A stretch of DNA of 60,000 bases. Source: Nematostella vectensis (lineage: Eukaryota > Cnidaria > Anthozoa > Actiniaria > Edwardsiidae). Location of the stretch: the NCBI RefSeq assembly GCF_932526225.1, contig NC_064045.1, positions 13,822,442-13,882,441 on the forward strand. The letters run 5' to 3'. Positions 28,809 to 41,700 of the stretch are shown here, one piece after another. How positions within the stretch are numbered: the first letter of the stretch is position 1; every line of letters starts with the position of its first letter. A model generated the notes under the pieces. The model was not told where the DNA came from. It did no database searches and was given only the letters and a program-made list of their open reading frames with translations. The position numbers and the translations under genes were made by a program.

Positions 28809-29093
28809 TTCCCTGCTAGCAGAGGCCTCTTTTCTATGTATTTCGCTGGGCTGGCGTTCGCGAGGAAAAGAGACCTCTGCCATGGGTCGAAACTGTTTTT
28901 GTTGCGCATGCGTGAGCGTTAATAAGCGACCGACGTGCCAAAACCCGTACCATCGCGCGAAAGCTGTCAATATGCCAATATGCTTTGCATTGGTTTAGAT
29001 CAAACGAACTTGCGACCCATGGCAGAGGTATCTTTTCCTCGCGAACTCCAGCCCAGCGAAGTACAGAGAAAAGAGGCCTCTGCTAGCAGGGAA
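28809..29093. mobile_element. 285-bp foldback MITE inserted in a dispersed repeat
   Basis: Ends TTCCCTGCTAGCAGAGGCC and its reverse complement; arms of about 95 bases match closely (TTCGCTGGGCTGGCGTTCGC; CCTCTGCCATGGGTCG). Flanked by GAAATAAC and GAAAATAAC, consistent with an 8-bp target duplication. The interrupted host repeat is intact at 11,848-11,995. Confidence 0.85.
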
Positions 29094-29189
29094 GAAAATA
29101 ACCAGTAGGGGCGTGGCTGTGCCCCCTCTTGTTTTCTTAATGTTTCTGTATTGTGCCCCCCTCCCAACATTTCGAGGCCTGCTATGGCT

Positions 29190-30957
29190 ATGGCATGCAA
29201 ATGACGATGAAACAATCGACTTGATTCAATTGCACGCATTTGCATTGAATACGGCTCATGGATAATACGACGTTTGAACATAGCCTTACTTACAATAGTT
29301 CATAAAAATAACACTGAGATAACAGGATAATATAGTTAGTGTTCAAAAGAGTTCAAATGAGTTCTGACATTTCAAGTGAAAGAAAGAACAAAATAAAACT
29401 TCTAATGTTTAAGGGCCATTCACTAAACAATGATCTTCAACTCTAGCAAATTGATTGCAGATAAACTTTGGTAGTGTTTAGTGTGTCCTATTCGGTTATC
29501 TGTTTTTTTCCCTGCTTTTTCGCTTAGCAAATTATAATGCTCAATATAATTACGCCCAGCCGAATAGAAAACCGGATAGAGCATCGTCTCCCTTACTTTT
29601 ATCTAGTTTGGAATAAATTTAACGAGTTTACAGCTTTTCTTGAATGATCGATGACAGCATAATTATTGCGTAGATTCTGATGATGACTGTATAATGCCAA
29701 CAAAATGTACCTCTTGTTGTATTTTCCTAGTTGATGGAACATTAGATATTCATATGATTATTTTTTATCATTGAGAACCTGGAGCACCTTGTGTTTGTGA
29801 TTCATAAATACTGCTTGCACTCGATCGCTTGAGGAGTTGTTACCATAGAATACCCTTGGATCCAAACAAAGGCTTAGTACTGCGCGCCCTCGAATTCTCG
29901 AATCCCCGATCGTTTAAAACGCTGAATACCGCATCACGAAACCTACCGTCTTTTCATGTATAGGGGAATCTCAAAAGCATAGCTCGCAAACTACTCGCCC
30001 AAATAGCTTAGGAACATCCAGACTACATTGAAGACATAATAAAGTACGAATATTATTGAGATTTTGTTTCAAAATAGAGATAGCCCATTTAAACTCCGTG
30101 TTTACTACAAACTGAATGTCACAAGGTAACGTGATCACACACTGCGCGCTTGGATACCTGTGGCTTTACAATAATAAAAGAACGATAAAGCCCAAATGCA
30201 AATCTCCAACTGAAGTTGTATTTGATACCGAGATGCTGGGTTCATGACTAAAGACACATAAAAAGTAGTAGCGCCGGTGTTGCTTGGGAAAACACCCGGC
30301 ACTGATTGGCCCAGCGATATATAAGCGACCTCCAAAAAATCACGTGAGTTTTTAAGGATAAATTCACACAGGAATGGCTGCGGCCGTCACCCCCGAAAGC
30401 GACGACAAAAAGAAAAAAGACCTCTCTAACAAGAAATTTCTGGCTGATTAACAAATTAGTTTGTTTAAATGTTGTCGCCGAAAGCTGAAGCGCGCGGAGT
30501 TTGCAGCCCAAAAATTCCCGTGATTTCTTTAGTGGAACTCACGTGATTTCTTACTGCAAGACAAGTGATTTCCCAGACTTTTGTTTGGGGGAGAGGGGAG
30601 GGGGGTTGGGGAGAGCTGTGCCTGCTTCTCAAGAATCACGCAACTTCTCTTCTTTGCGAAAAATATCGTTTTACTATACTCAGGGACGATTATAATATAC
30701 AGTTTACAATATACAACGGTATTATCCAAACAAGGTCCTATTATCAAGGATATATTTTTGAAGCATTAACTTATCAAATCGCTTACGAGTAACTATGGGT
30801 GACATAGACATCATAGCAAATCGGCTGTGCGCCTGAATCAGCGAGGTGAACGATAGTTTATTACGTCTACACACGCACGCGCTTAATTAAATCATCTAGC
30901 CTTATTGCGTCGCTAGCGCGCTAAGATTGTAGTCAGCCAAGCATAACAAATCACTAC
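29190..30957. other. Unassigned interval
   Basis: No exon with convincing splice sites, domain or tandem repeat was found. A TATATAAGCG-type box with an upstream CCAAT-like GATTGG occurs at about 30,300-30,325 but no open frame follows in either direction that I could support. Confidence 0.4.
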
Positions 30958-31745
30958 AAAACGCAACCCCTTACGAACACCCGCTTATTACCGACGAGCC
31001 CTAACGAACACTCGCTTATTAAGGACAAGCCCCTTACGAACACCCGCTTATTAAGGACGACCCCTTACGAACACCCGCTTATTAAGGACGAGCCCTTACG
31101 AACACCCGTTTATTAAAGACAAGCCCCTTACGAACACCCGCTTATTAAGGACGACCCCTTACGAACACCCGCTTATTAAGGGCGAGCCCTTACGAACACC
31201 CGCTTATTAAGGACGAGCCCTTACGACAACCCGCTTATTAAGGACGAGCCCTTACGACAACCCGCTTATTAAGGACGAGCCCTTACGACAACCCGCTTAT
31301 TAAGGACGAGCCCTTACGAACACCCGCTTATTAAGGACGAGCCCTTACGAACACCCGCTTATTAAGGACAAGCCCTTACGAACACCCGCTTATTAAGGAC
31401 GAGCCCTTACGACAACCCGCTTATTAAGGACGAGCCCTTACGAACACCCGCTTATTAAGGACGAGCCCTTACGAACACCCGCTTATTAAGGACGAGCCCT
31501 TACGAACACCCGCTTATTAAGGACGAGCCCTTACGAACACCCGCTTATTAAGGACGAGCCCTTACGAACACCCGCTTATTAAGGACGAGCCCTTACGAAC
31601 ACCCGCTTATTAAGGACGAGCCCTTACGAACACCCGCTTATTAAGGACGAGCCCTTACGACAACCCGCTTATTAAGGACGAGCCCTTACGAACACCCGCT
31701 TATTAAGGACAAGCCCCTTACGAACACCCGCTCATTAAGGACGCA
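30958..31745. repeat. 31-bp minisatellite
   Basis: About 25 copies of a unit containing CCCTTACGAACACCCGCTTA and TTAAGGACGAG; variants ACGACAACC and GGACAAGCC are interspersed. In the gene-free region. Confidence 0.95.
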
Positions 31746-32369
31746 TCGAGAAAAATGACACCTTTCGGGTCCCGAAATTGTCCTTAATGACCGCGTTAAT
31801 AAGGTCACTTTTGGGGTCCAGAGGCCAACTTTTTTGACGCGGTTTGAGGGTAACCTTGTTGTAAAGGACAAATTTTCGGTCCAGAAATTGTCTTTTTCTC
31901 GGTTCTTTGTATTTGGACCGTTGTTATTTAAAAGGATATCTTTCGATAACACAGACTTTTACAAGCAGTTCGCATTGTTTAGTAGCTTGAGTTTACTGTG
32001 TATTTACTTTGTGTGCACTTCTGACAATATTGCTACACCACCCAGCATGTACAATTAATTCAGAAACTTTACGCCGATTTTGTAAAATTAACATTACATC
32101 CGAAAAATCGAAAGTATGTTTCAAGGCATACTCAAGAAATTTAATGAATTTACCATAAACTGGTTAACTTAATACTAGTTAGCTAACATTGTTAAAATTT
32201 AATAATCTAATTTGGGCCAAAGCATACTTGCTGCTTCAAACGTCTTTTCAAAAACGACATTATTCATTTGATCAGTTATTCGATTATCTGATACCTAACA
32301 CTCTGCTCTTTCTAGGAAAAGTTAAATGGTCACGCTAACAGCTCTCTAAGTGCAGGCATGAAAATAACA

Positions 32370-32560
32370 AGATCAAGTAAGACCAGGAAGTGACGTTAGT
32401 ATGAGCAGGTGATGACCAGGAAGTGACATCAGTTTGACAAGTTGATGACCAGAAAGTGACGTCAGTTTGACAAGGTGATGACCAGGAAGTGACGTCAGTA
32501 TGACCAAGGTGATGACCAGGAAGTGACGTTGGTGTGACCAAATAATGACAAGGGAATGAC
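32370..32560. repeat. ~33-bp minisatellite with CRE-like octamers
   Basis: Six degenerate units of GATGACCAGGAAGTGACGTC type, just past the caskin-like stop codon, each with TGACGTCA/TGACGTTA, and two more TGACGTCA sites at about 32,857 and 32,943. Confidence 0.85.
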
Positions 32561-32633
32561 GCCGTGCGGTATTAGTGACCAGTTAAAGGCCAGGAAGGAA
32601 CAATTACATGGTTTTCCTGGACTATTGTCGCTG

Positions 32634-32736
32634 TTAGGAGGAGGTAGGAGTAGGTTCCGTGTCAAACATGAAGTCCAGCTCCGTGGAAAAGTCGCTCAGC
32701 ATGCTGTTGATATCCTTAAACAGGTTCTCGGTACAG
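32634..32736 (-). CDS. Caskin-like exon 11: C-terminal tail and stop
   Basis: Acceptor GTCTCTTCCAG; phase 2 in; ends at TAA (32,634-32,636). Encodes ENLFKDINSMLSDFSTELDF then MFDTEPTPTSS, an amphipathic helix-like tail, comparable in position to the conserved caskin tail. Confidence 0.82.
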
Positions 32737-35700
32737 CTGGAAGAGACATGAATTCCCGGTTAGTGCCATACCACGTCTGTTTTGTTCATTGCAAGCTGGG
32801 ATACGATGATAACAACTACTTTAGCTCTTTACGGTGGTTAGTGACACATCACATGACATGACGTCACATCCGATGAATCTAGACATTTTATTACTCATTT
32901 TCACTAGCTTTTTCTGAAGGTAAGCAAAATATCGCGTGACATGACGTCACATCCGGGGGATCTAGGGGTTTTATTATTAAACTTACTCTAGCTCTTTCTG
33001 GAGTTCTTCATCTGTGATGGAATCCTGCTGGCTGTCAGTGGTCTCATGTTCCTCAGTGGGAGGGGGTGGGAAATCCTCTAATAATATGAAAAACAAGGGC
33101 ACGCGTCAGGGAAAAGACGATAAAAGTAATATTTTATGACCACCTATTCATTCTATTATTATTAATAATATTAGTTCGCATACTTTCGGTCCCCTCGACC
33201 CAATCACGTACGGCGTAGCTGTCATGCGATCGGCCCAGAAAGAGCTGAGGAATCTACGTAAATTGTAGTACAGAGCGGGCTGTACAAAGATCAAATTTGG
33301 AGGAATAAATGAAAAATCAACCAAATTCCCAATGGCTGTGCGGCTAGGCCGTACGTGATTGGTCAAGTGGACCGAAAGTATGCGAATTAATTAATAGGTG
33401 GTCACACTTGGACCTTTCGCGCGGTAAAAGCGACGGCTCGCTTAAATTACTTTCCTTTTACCCATAGGTTTTTTAGACCCAGTAATGAGACTTTCATGAG
33501 AAAAGAATCTGAGTCTGCCCTGAAGAAGTCTTATTACAAGCAAGTACCAGTATTTGGTGGATTCTGTATCCTAAATGAGCCGTTCTCACCTGCTCCCAGA
33601 AGATCCTCCATGGAGGGGCGCCTGAACACACTCTTGATCTGCTCGTCAAGCGCTGAAATACAAGGTAATCACGTGAAAAACACGTTGGAAAACACAGAGA
33701 ATAGCAAGGTGAAAATAGAGGGGAATAAGACCTCGTTTCAGGAAATGAAATTATTAACGCAAGCTCAGAGGGTTCATATACGGATTGGCTGACATGCGAG
33801 CAAGTGAACTCAGGAGTTGTCCATCACGTGGACAGCGCGTGATGCAGGCGTTTAGTTACGAATTCGGCACGTGAACTGGGCATTCATCCACGTTTGCAAC
33901 ACATTAAATGAGATGCCATAGACGTGGACAACACGTGAACTGAGAAGTCGCCCACTTGAACAACACTTGATGCCTGCAGTCTACACGTGAGCGGGGGTAT
34001 GTTCAGCAAGCTTTGAGATGATATGATGTGAGATATGGAAACGATGCTTAAAATGTGTTCATCTTTAGTCGAATTCAACACACTCAAGCCTTGTTTGAGC
34101 CTTTAATTATCATTTTACTGAAGCTAATTCTTATACTTTGCTTTAGGCATTTTCTAAATCACGTGTCAACGCATCATGCGCAAAGCTTTGTAACCACGCC
34201 TCTTTACCTTCCCCGTCATCAGACTTGCTATCCCGCTGGCCGTTCATGACGTTACGCGGGCTCGTACAGGAAGGCTCGCTAAATTTCCGCTGAAGGTTCT
34301 CGAATGATTTTCGCCGATCTTCGTACCCAGCCCTCCTCTTCTCCATCTCGTCCAATACGGCGTCAATGGAGCTATCGCTGTCGCTATCACGTGATTTCCA
34401 GCTACCACTCCACTTCTTGGGAGGGGTGGGTGGGGGTACTTTTTTGTGCTTGGCGTTGGAGCCGGTGCTGAAGCGTCCTGGATGGTGGCAGCGTAAAGGT
34501 TAAGATTCCACAGGGATACCAAAATATAAGTCGCCAGGTTAGGATTCCTCAGGGATAACAGAATGTAAGTCGCCATGTTAAGATTCCACAGGGATACCAG
34601 AATATAAGTCGCCAGGTTAGGATTCCTCAGGGATAACAGAATGTAAGTCGCCATGTTAAGATTCCACAGGGAAACCAGAATGTAGGTCGCCACGTTAAGA
34701 TTACACAGTTATACCAGAATTTTAGTCGCCAGTTTTAACTTGGACATAGAGTCCATCATTACACTATGTTAGTGCAGCGAATAAGAGTCCAGTTTGTCAG
34801 CTTAACTCCATAAAGCATTTGGCTTTGTTACGATTCCACAGGGTTAATGGTTATACTAGGCTCTTTCCTCCACAGGGTGCCCAATAAAGTGACTTGGTTC
34901 GTCATTAGCTTTACCACAGGGATCCCGAGGTTAAGTCACACTAACAAAGATATTAGGTCACTGATGACAGGTCACCTGAGGTTACCGGCTTGTCGGCATG
35001 TTAGTCAGTTTAATTGGCAAGAAGTGATGACACCAATGTTAAGATTCCACAGGTAAACCAGTATGTTTGTGAGCTCCATTTCCACAGGGTGACCGACAGC
35101 ATGGTCTTCATGGATAAGGTGATAGTTTCTTTAGCAGGCTATTCAGTCTTAGATAGAAGGTTCTAGAACTCTTAGTTGTTAGAACAGAGCAAAGAATGCA
35201 GCTCCGTTAGAAGGTCTTGTCAGTAGGGGCGGAAAACAGTGCATTTCGTAGCGTAGCTCTTGTTGAAACGCCGTCAGGCAAAGCGGGGAGATAGATGGGA
35301 TAGCAATGAGGTGAACACGTGGACATGACGAAAGCAGGGAGATAGCCGATAAGATAACAATGAGGTGAGCACGTGAAAAACACGTGGACATGACGAAAGC
35401 GGGAGATAGATGGGATTGTAATGAGGTGAGCACGTGAAAAACACGTGGACATGACGAAAGCGGGAGATAGATGGGATAGTAATGAAGTGAGCACGTGAAA
35501 AACACGTTTAGGGAGTTATGAATTATGAATAATGAATTATGCGGATTTATGAATGTCATGCGTGAGAAGCTTTGGGCGATTAAAAAGAACACAAAACACA
35601 TGCGATAGCAATAGTTCCTCTGTTGTTTTCGCTTGTGTTTTGTATTCTTTTGAAATACAGTTCCTCTGTCCATCATGTCAGAAACGTGAGGTAATGAGTA

Positions 35701-38700
35701 TGTCAAGTGAGAGAAGCAATGGGCGATTAGAAAACACATGCGATAAAAATAATGCGATAACAACAATGTTGGATCGAAAAATGCGGTGAATCCGAAACCC
35801 AGAAGCATACAACAATGAATGATAAAAAAAAAACACAAAAAAATGCAAAAATAGCAACGCCACCAACAGGCAGTGCTGGGAGCAAAAACGCTGCGAGTTT
35901 GATAACAGCCGGGCAAAACAAACCGACATACACATCACTAAACCCCAGCTTCCTTTCACATTCACATTCCACATACAGTCAGTGAGAGAGGATCACAGTG
36001 AATTCTATCTTAGATATGGTACTAGGAGGCTATAAGGCGATGGAAATCACGTGACTCGGTGGTAAAACTCGCGCGCGCTCCGGCTTTTAGTGGCAAAATA
36101 AAAATTTATCATAGCGCTTACGAATTATCAAGAAAATTGTTTTATCAGAAAAAGACTTTGCTCTCCATTTCTGTGTTTATTTTGGCTGATTGTGAGAAAA
36201 CAATGAATAAAGTCGCGCAAATAAAGAAAGAACATCATCAATTTCGATTATGAGAAAACAATCAATAGACGCGTGCAAATAGACGAACGCGCATCGACAA
36301 TTCTTATTGGAACAAAACAACGAGTACGGTGTCTGTGTAGAAATGAAAAACGAATTCACTTTATCAATTCTTATTGGAACAAAACAATAAAAAATGCGTA
36401 AAAATGATAAAAAAGCGCGCATCTGCTGAAATTACAGAAAAAAGATATGGAATGGAATGGAAAGTGAACGCTTTTTGATTTGAAGATCAAAATTCTAAAT
36501 AAAAAAAGATTGTCTTCCACTCATAACAAATAACCTTAAGCAGCTCAATCGAATTCGCGTCAATCTTAGAATCCTACCAGCGCAAAAGACATTGCTCGTT
36601 AAGATCACCGGCCAAGCTACCTCTTTCTTAAGGTCTACTTAGGATTGTTCCGGTTCTCGTCTTAATTTTTTTTAATACTTACGTGTTGTTGGTTCCCCTG
36701 TGGCACAAGGCGTGGTTCCTACTCTCTGCGACTCCTCGATTTCCGTCTGACCTGAGAACGAGCTTGCTTTGCTTCTATTTGGCTCTGCCTGCACCCTCCC
36801 CTCCCTGGCGACAACTGCGTCAGGTTTGGGACTAAGCCTCCCCTCCCTGGCGATAACAGGGCCCATTTGGCCTGAGAACGAACTCGCTTTTGCTCGAGGG
36901 GCATGTGGTGACCCCCCTGGTTTGGGCGCGACCTTTGGAGAGGTTTTCTTGATTGACTTTGGTTTGACGGGGGGCGGGGGTCGCTTGGTGGGGGGACTTG
37001 AATCTAGAGACAGTCCGAGCACTTTCTGTTCAAGTTCCTTAGCCGGTTGATTTTGAGCGTGAGGACTGGTTATTACTGGACTGTGGTCAATGTCTTGACT
37101 ATCAGAAATAACTATATCCGAGCTTCCGATCAAACGTTCTTTTCTGCTGGTCGCCGGAGAAGTGAAATGTCTGGTGTCTGTGTCACTCTTTTTCGACTCA
37201 GATACAACATACAAATTCGGTTTTACTTCGGATTGATAAGCTGTCGCCTCGTGTGAACTCGGAGACCCATCGGGTGGACAACGTACATCCGAGACTGCCT
37301 TGGTGCTGGATCCCGGCGACGGTACAGACACCTCCAGTAAGTTCTCATCAGGGATACCATCCTCCGCGAGGCTTATTTGGTCTCGCGGTGAAGCTGAACC
37401 CTTCTCGACCACGCCCTGATGAGAGGGGTGTATTGCCACCCCCTCCTCTTCAAGGTGGGACAACAAATTATCTAAATCAGTCTCATGGTCCTTTCCAACA
37501 TGAACTACATTTGGCGTCACTTTTACTGAGCTACCTGATGACGTCACTGTTGCTAAGGTGTCAGATGATGTCATAGATTTCGCTCCCGTAATCTGGTCTA
37601 AATCGGTCTCCCTGTAGACCGTTGGTTCATTTACGCTTGCCCTCAAAGCCAAAGGTGGTACATCATAGATCTCTTCTGCCTCGACCTGTTGGGTCATCTG
37701 TGGGCTTATCTTGCTTGCCCCGGTTCTATGAGACGTTTTACCAATAGACAGGGGGGTGCCGTTATTGTTGGATCCGTCTGTGTCCCGGAGTGCGTTGACG
37801 GCCATCCATATCTTACGCTGGTGACCTGTCCGCGTTATCCCTATCGCGTCTAGATCCTCTATCGCCATGTCTTGGACGAAGTCCATGTCGTCAAATCCAC
37901 CATCCATGAACTCTGGGATGTATTGTTCCATTCCGATAAGTCGTAGCCATGTTGAGATGTCCGCCTAGGGGAAAGGAACAATCAGACGAGACAAATTTGA
38001 GGATAAAAACATGTTTGCTTATGTGACCCAATAAAACTGTTCACTCAAAGGTATTTAATTATTCCTTTTTCTGTCATGGTTCAATAATGTCATTGCTACC
38101 GGTTTGTCAAGATTCAGTATGGCTACTGAAATTGCAGTAAATGTGTTTAGAAGAGATCCACGATTTGATGCTTCTGTCTTGAGATACTTTTGTCTCGTGG
38201 GCGTATATCAAACCCGGGCTATTAAGCGCCAATCGCAAACAGAGCTTTTTCAAAAGTGAAGAGATACACACTAAAAATAAACCATATCAATCAATGGCTG
38301 TCGTTTTTTCTAAATGTTCTAAAAGAGCCTGGGACGAGCGCGCGGGAGACCTGTGATATTATAAAACGTTAGGGACTAGGCTCCATATCCAAGTTGGCTG
38401 TCAGCAAAATCGTAGTAAACACGAATTCCTGCAAGTTTACGTGGAAATTCTCGACTTACGAGCGAAAAAATGCGAAAAAATGATTGAAGTGGACTTCCAA
38501 AAATGGTATGTAATGCCTAATAATGAAATGACCGAGCGAGCTAGAAAAACGACAGTTTTGAAAACAAGATTGACTGATATGCGCCGAGCACCCAAATCCA
38601 TCCACTCTCCTCACACACACAACCTCAGACAAATAACCGTTGAAGAAAACAAGCTTGGTAAGCTGAATTTACCGGTTTTCTTTGTGGGAATGTGTCAAGG

Positions 38701-41700
38701 GGAATCTTGCGCTTAGCCGCCTCAGACAACAGCTTTTTCCTATGCCCAGTTTTGTGGATATTAATGGAGGTAAGGTCCTGCGGAGAAATAATCGAATAAT
38801 AACTATAATTTTAATGCCGTTTCCAGGGTCACAGATGTCATGACTGGGCTAGCCGTTTGGGTTTTATGACGTGGGCGTGGTTGCTACCTGTGGTATGACT
38901 GAGTGTTGAGTAGGTATGTTGTATGTGGGCTACCTGTGGTATGACTGAGTGTTGAGTAGGTATGGTGTATGTGGGCTACCTGTGCTATCACTGGGTGTTG
39001 AGTAGTTATGGTGTATGTGGGTTACCTGTGGTATGACAGGGTTTATTTGAGTGGTTTGGTTTATATGGGTTACCTGTGGTATGACTGTGTGTTGTTGAGT
39101 AGGTATGGTGTATGTGGGCTACCTGTGGTATGACTGAGTGTTGAGTAGGTATGGTGTATGTGGGCTACCTGTGCTATGACTGAGTGTTGAGTAGGTATGG
39201 TGTATGTAGCTACCTGTGCTATGACTGGGTGTTGAGTAGTTATGGTGTATATGGGTTACCTTGGAATGACTGTGTGTTGTTAAGTAGGTATGGTGTATAT
39301 GGGCTACCTGTGGTATGACTGTGTGTTGTTGAGTAGGTAGGTGTATGTGGGTTACCTGTGCTATGACTGAGTGTTGAGTAGGTATGGTGTATGTAGCTAC
39401 CTGTGCTATGACTGGGTGTTGAGTAGTTATGGTGTATATGGGTTACCTTGGTATGACTGTGTGTTGTTGAGTAGGTATGGTGTATGTGGGCTACCTGTGG
39501 TATGACTGTGTGTTGTTGAGTAGGTAGGTGTATGTGGGCTACCTGTGCTATGACTGAGTGTTGTTGAGTAGGTAGGTATGGTGTATGTGGGCTACCTGTG
39601 GTATGACTGGGTGTTGTTGAGTAGGTAGGTGTATGTGGGTTGCCTGTGGTAGGGTGTTGTTGAGTGGGTATGTTGTATGTGGGCTACCTGTGGTATGACT
39701 GGGTTTTGTTGAGTTGATATGGTGTATGTGGTTTAGTGGTATGAGTGTTGTTGGGTAGGTGTGTGGGTCACCTGTGGTATGACTGGGTGTGATTAGGTAG
39801 TTATGATGTGTACCTATGGCATTACTGAGTGTGGCTGGGTAGGTGTGTGGGTTACCTGTGGTGTAAGTCCAGCAATACTCGTCATATCAAAGCCTGCCCG
39901 CACAAAGTGCTCGATGTAAATGGCCAGCTTGCAGCTATCTAGCCAATCATAAAGCTCGTTATACTCGTGCATCTGTAAGAAAAACATGAATGAAATCAAG
40001 AGACATGTAAATTCAAACCTCCCTCAACAATCCAACCATTGCTACATTTGTTTTGCATATTTTTGTAATACATATTTGAAATAGGTGAAACTGGTAGCTT
40101 GGTGATAAACGTTCTCTTTTTATTTGTAGCGATGATGTGCCTTATAAAGATACTCTGGAATTACTATTCATATTGATTAATATCGTTGCCCTGGAAATCT
40201 TTAAAAATGTTTTTTGGTTCCTTATCCTGCCTACGTTTTCATGAAGCTCACATCTAAGAACTGATTGAAGAAGAAACACAACAGTTTTGACACTTATGGG
40301 CTACTAAGTAGTAAAAAATTCTCGTCTCGTAAGCAAAAATTTTTGAAAAATCGTAATTAATGAAAATGGCTTTTTCAATTTGCAAAATAATATTTTATTC
40401 TTGACAGTTACGAAATGCCTGCTTGCGCCAGTTGATATTAAATAACAGCGGATGAAAACAACTGCTTCCGTCGGTTACCTTCCATATCAGAGAGGTCACA
40501 GTCGATACCACTTATACACTTATTTCGACTATTTCAAAGTACCATTCTTGATAAAACGGAATTTCGAAAATCTTTCTGCTTAAAAGGAAAAAACGTATTA
40601 AGTATCAATATGCAATGGTCTGTCATATCATTCGGTTCTCAAAGCATCAGCAATGGTAGGAATTCCATGGTTTTTATCTAAGGTTCTATATTTCTAACAC
40701 GTCTAATTAAAGGTTAATTACATTGATTCTACATCAAGTAAGGATAAAACAGTCTATCGGAATCATAGATTCAAAGGATTACTTTTACTTACCGATATTC
40801 CAGTTGGATTTCCGCCACTTGGGCTTCTTGCCTGTATCCCAGGGCCTGCTACAAAGGCAGATTTCAAAAGAATTAGTTGCACAAGCGGATACACGCATAA
40901 AATGCCGCAACTTCTTGTAGGCTGAAGACGCACGCTGAGTTGCAAAGAATTGCGCACGCGCACTGCGTGCGGCAAATACCAAATGAGCGCCGCCCGTGGT
41001 GAGGATAAGTATCAGTGTATCTATCGTTTGATGGCGAGGGATCTCCTGGAGCGGTACATAAGCTCTTGCTAGCACGAGAAAATAATTGGGAACAGTTTGA
41101 CTTTATTTTTGGTTATTTCTAAATCGTACCACCTTTGCATTATACGGTGGAGTTTTTAGGAGTCAACTCAAAATCAGTACAAATGAGAGAATTTAAAAAT
41201 GGGGTAAAAAGTGTAGAGATTATAAAAAAAATTGATTTAGCTATGTCACAAACAAACAAAAACATCTGAAAAGTAAGCAAGAGGTATAAGGAAAGGAATA
41301 AAAAGGAATAAAATATTTCCGTGCTGAGGTGCCTAGTGCAGAGAAAATTCAGTGAAAAGTGATAATTGTAGGAAAGATGAAAATTCAGTGAAAAGTGATA
41401 ATTGTAGGAAAGATGAAAATTCAGTGAAAAGTGATAATCGTAGGAAAGATGAAAATTCAGTGAAAAGTGATAATTGTAGGAAAGATGAAAATTCAGTGAA
41501 AAGTGATAATTGTAGGAAAGATGAAAATTCCTTGAAAAGTGATAATCGTAGGAAAGATGAAAATCCAGTGAAAAGTGATAATCGTAGGAAAGATGAAAAT
41601 TCAGTGAAAAGTGATAATCGTAGGAAAGATGAAAATTCAGTGAAAAGTGATAATCGTAGGAAAGATGTTTCAGACGTCGTTAATCTGCACTGACAGAGAA

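Noticed and set aside
30248-30511. Minus-strand 87-codon frame near a TATATAAG box
   Set aside because: No codon-like composition, no downstream exon, and the box orientation does not fit the frame.
41352-41693. 113-codon plus-strand repeat protein (KSDNCRKDENSV units)
   Set aside because: 36-base minisatellite; no promoter, splice sites or non-repetitive coding flank.
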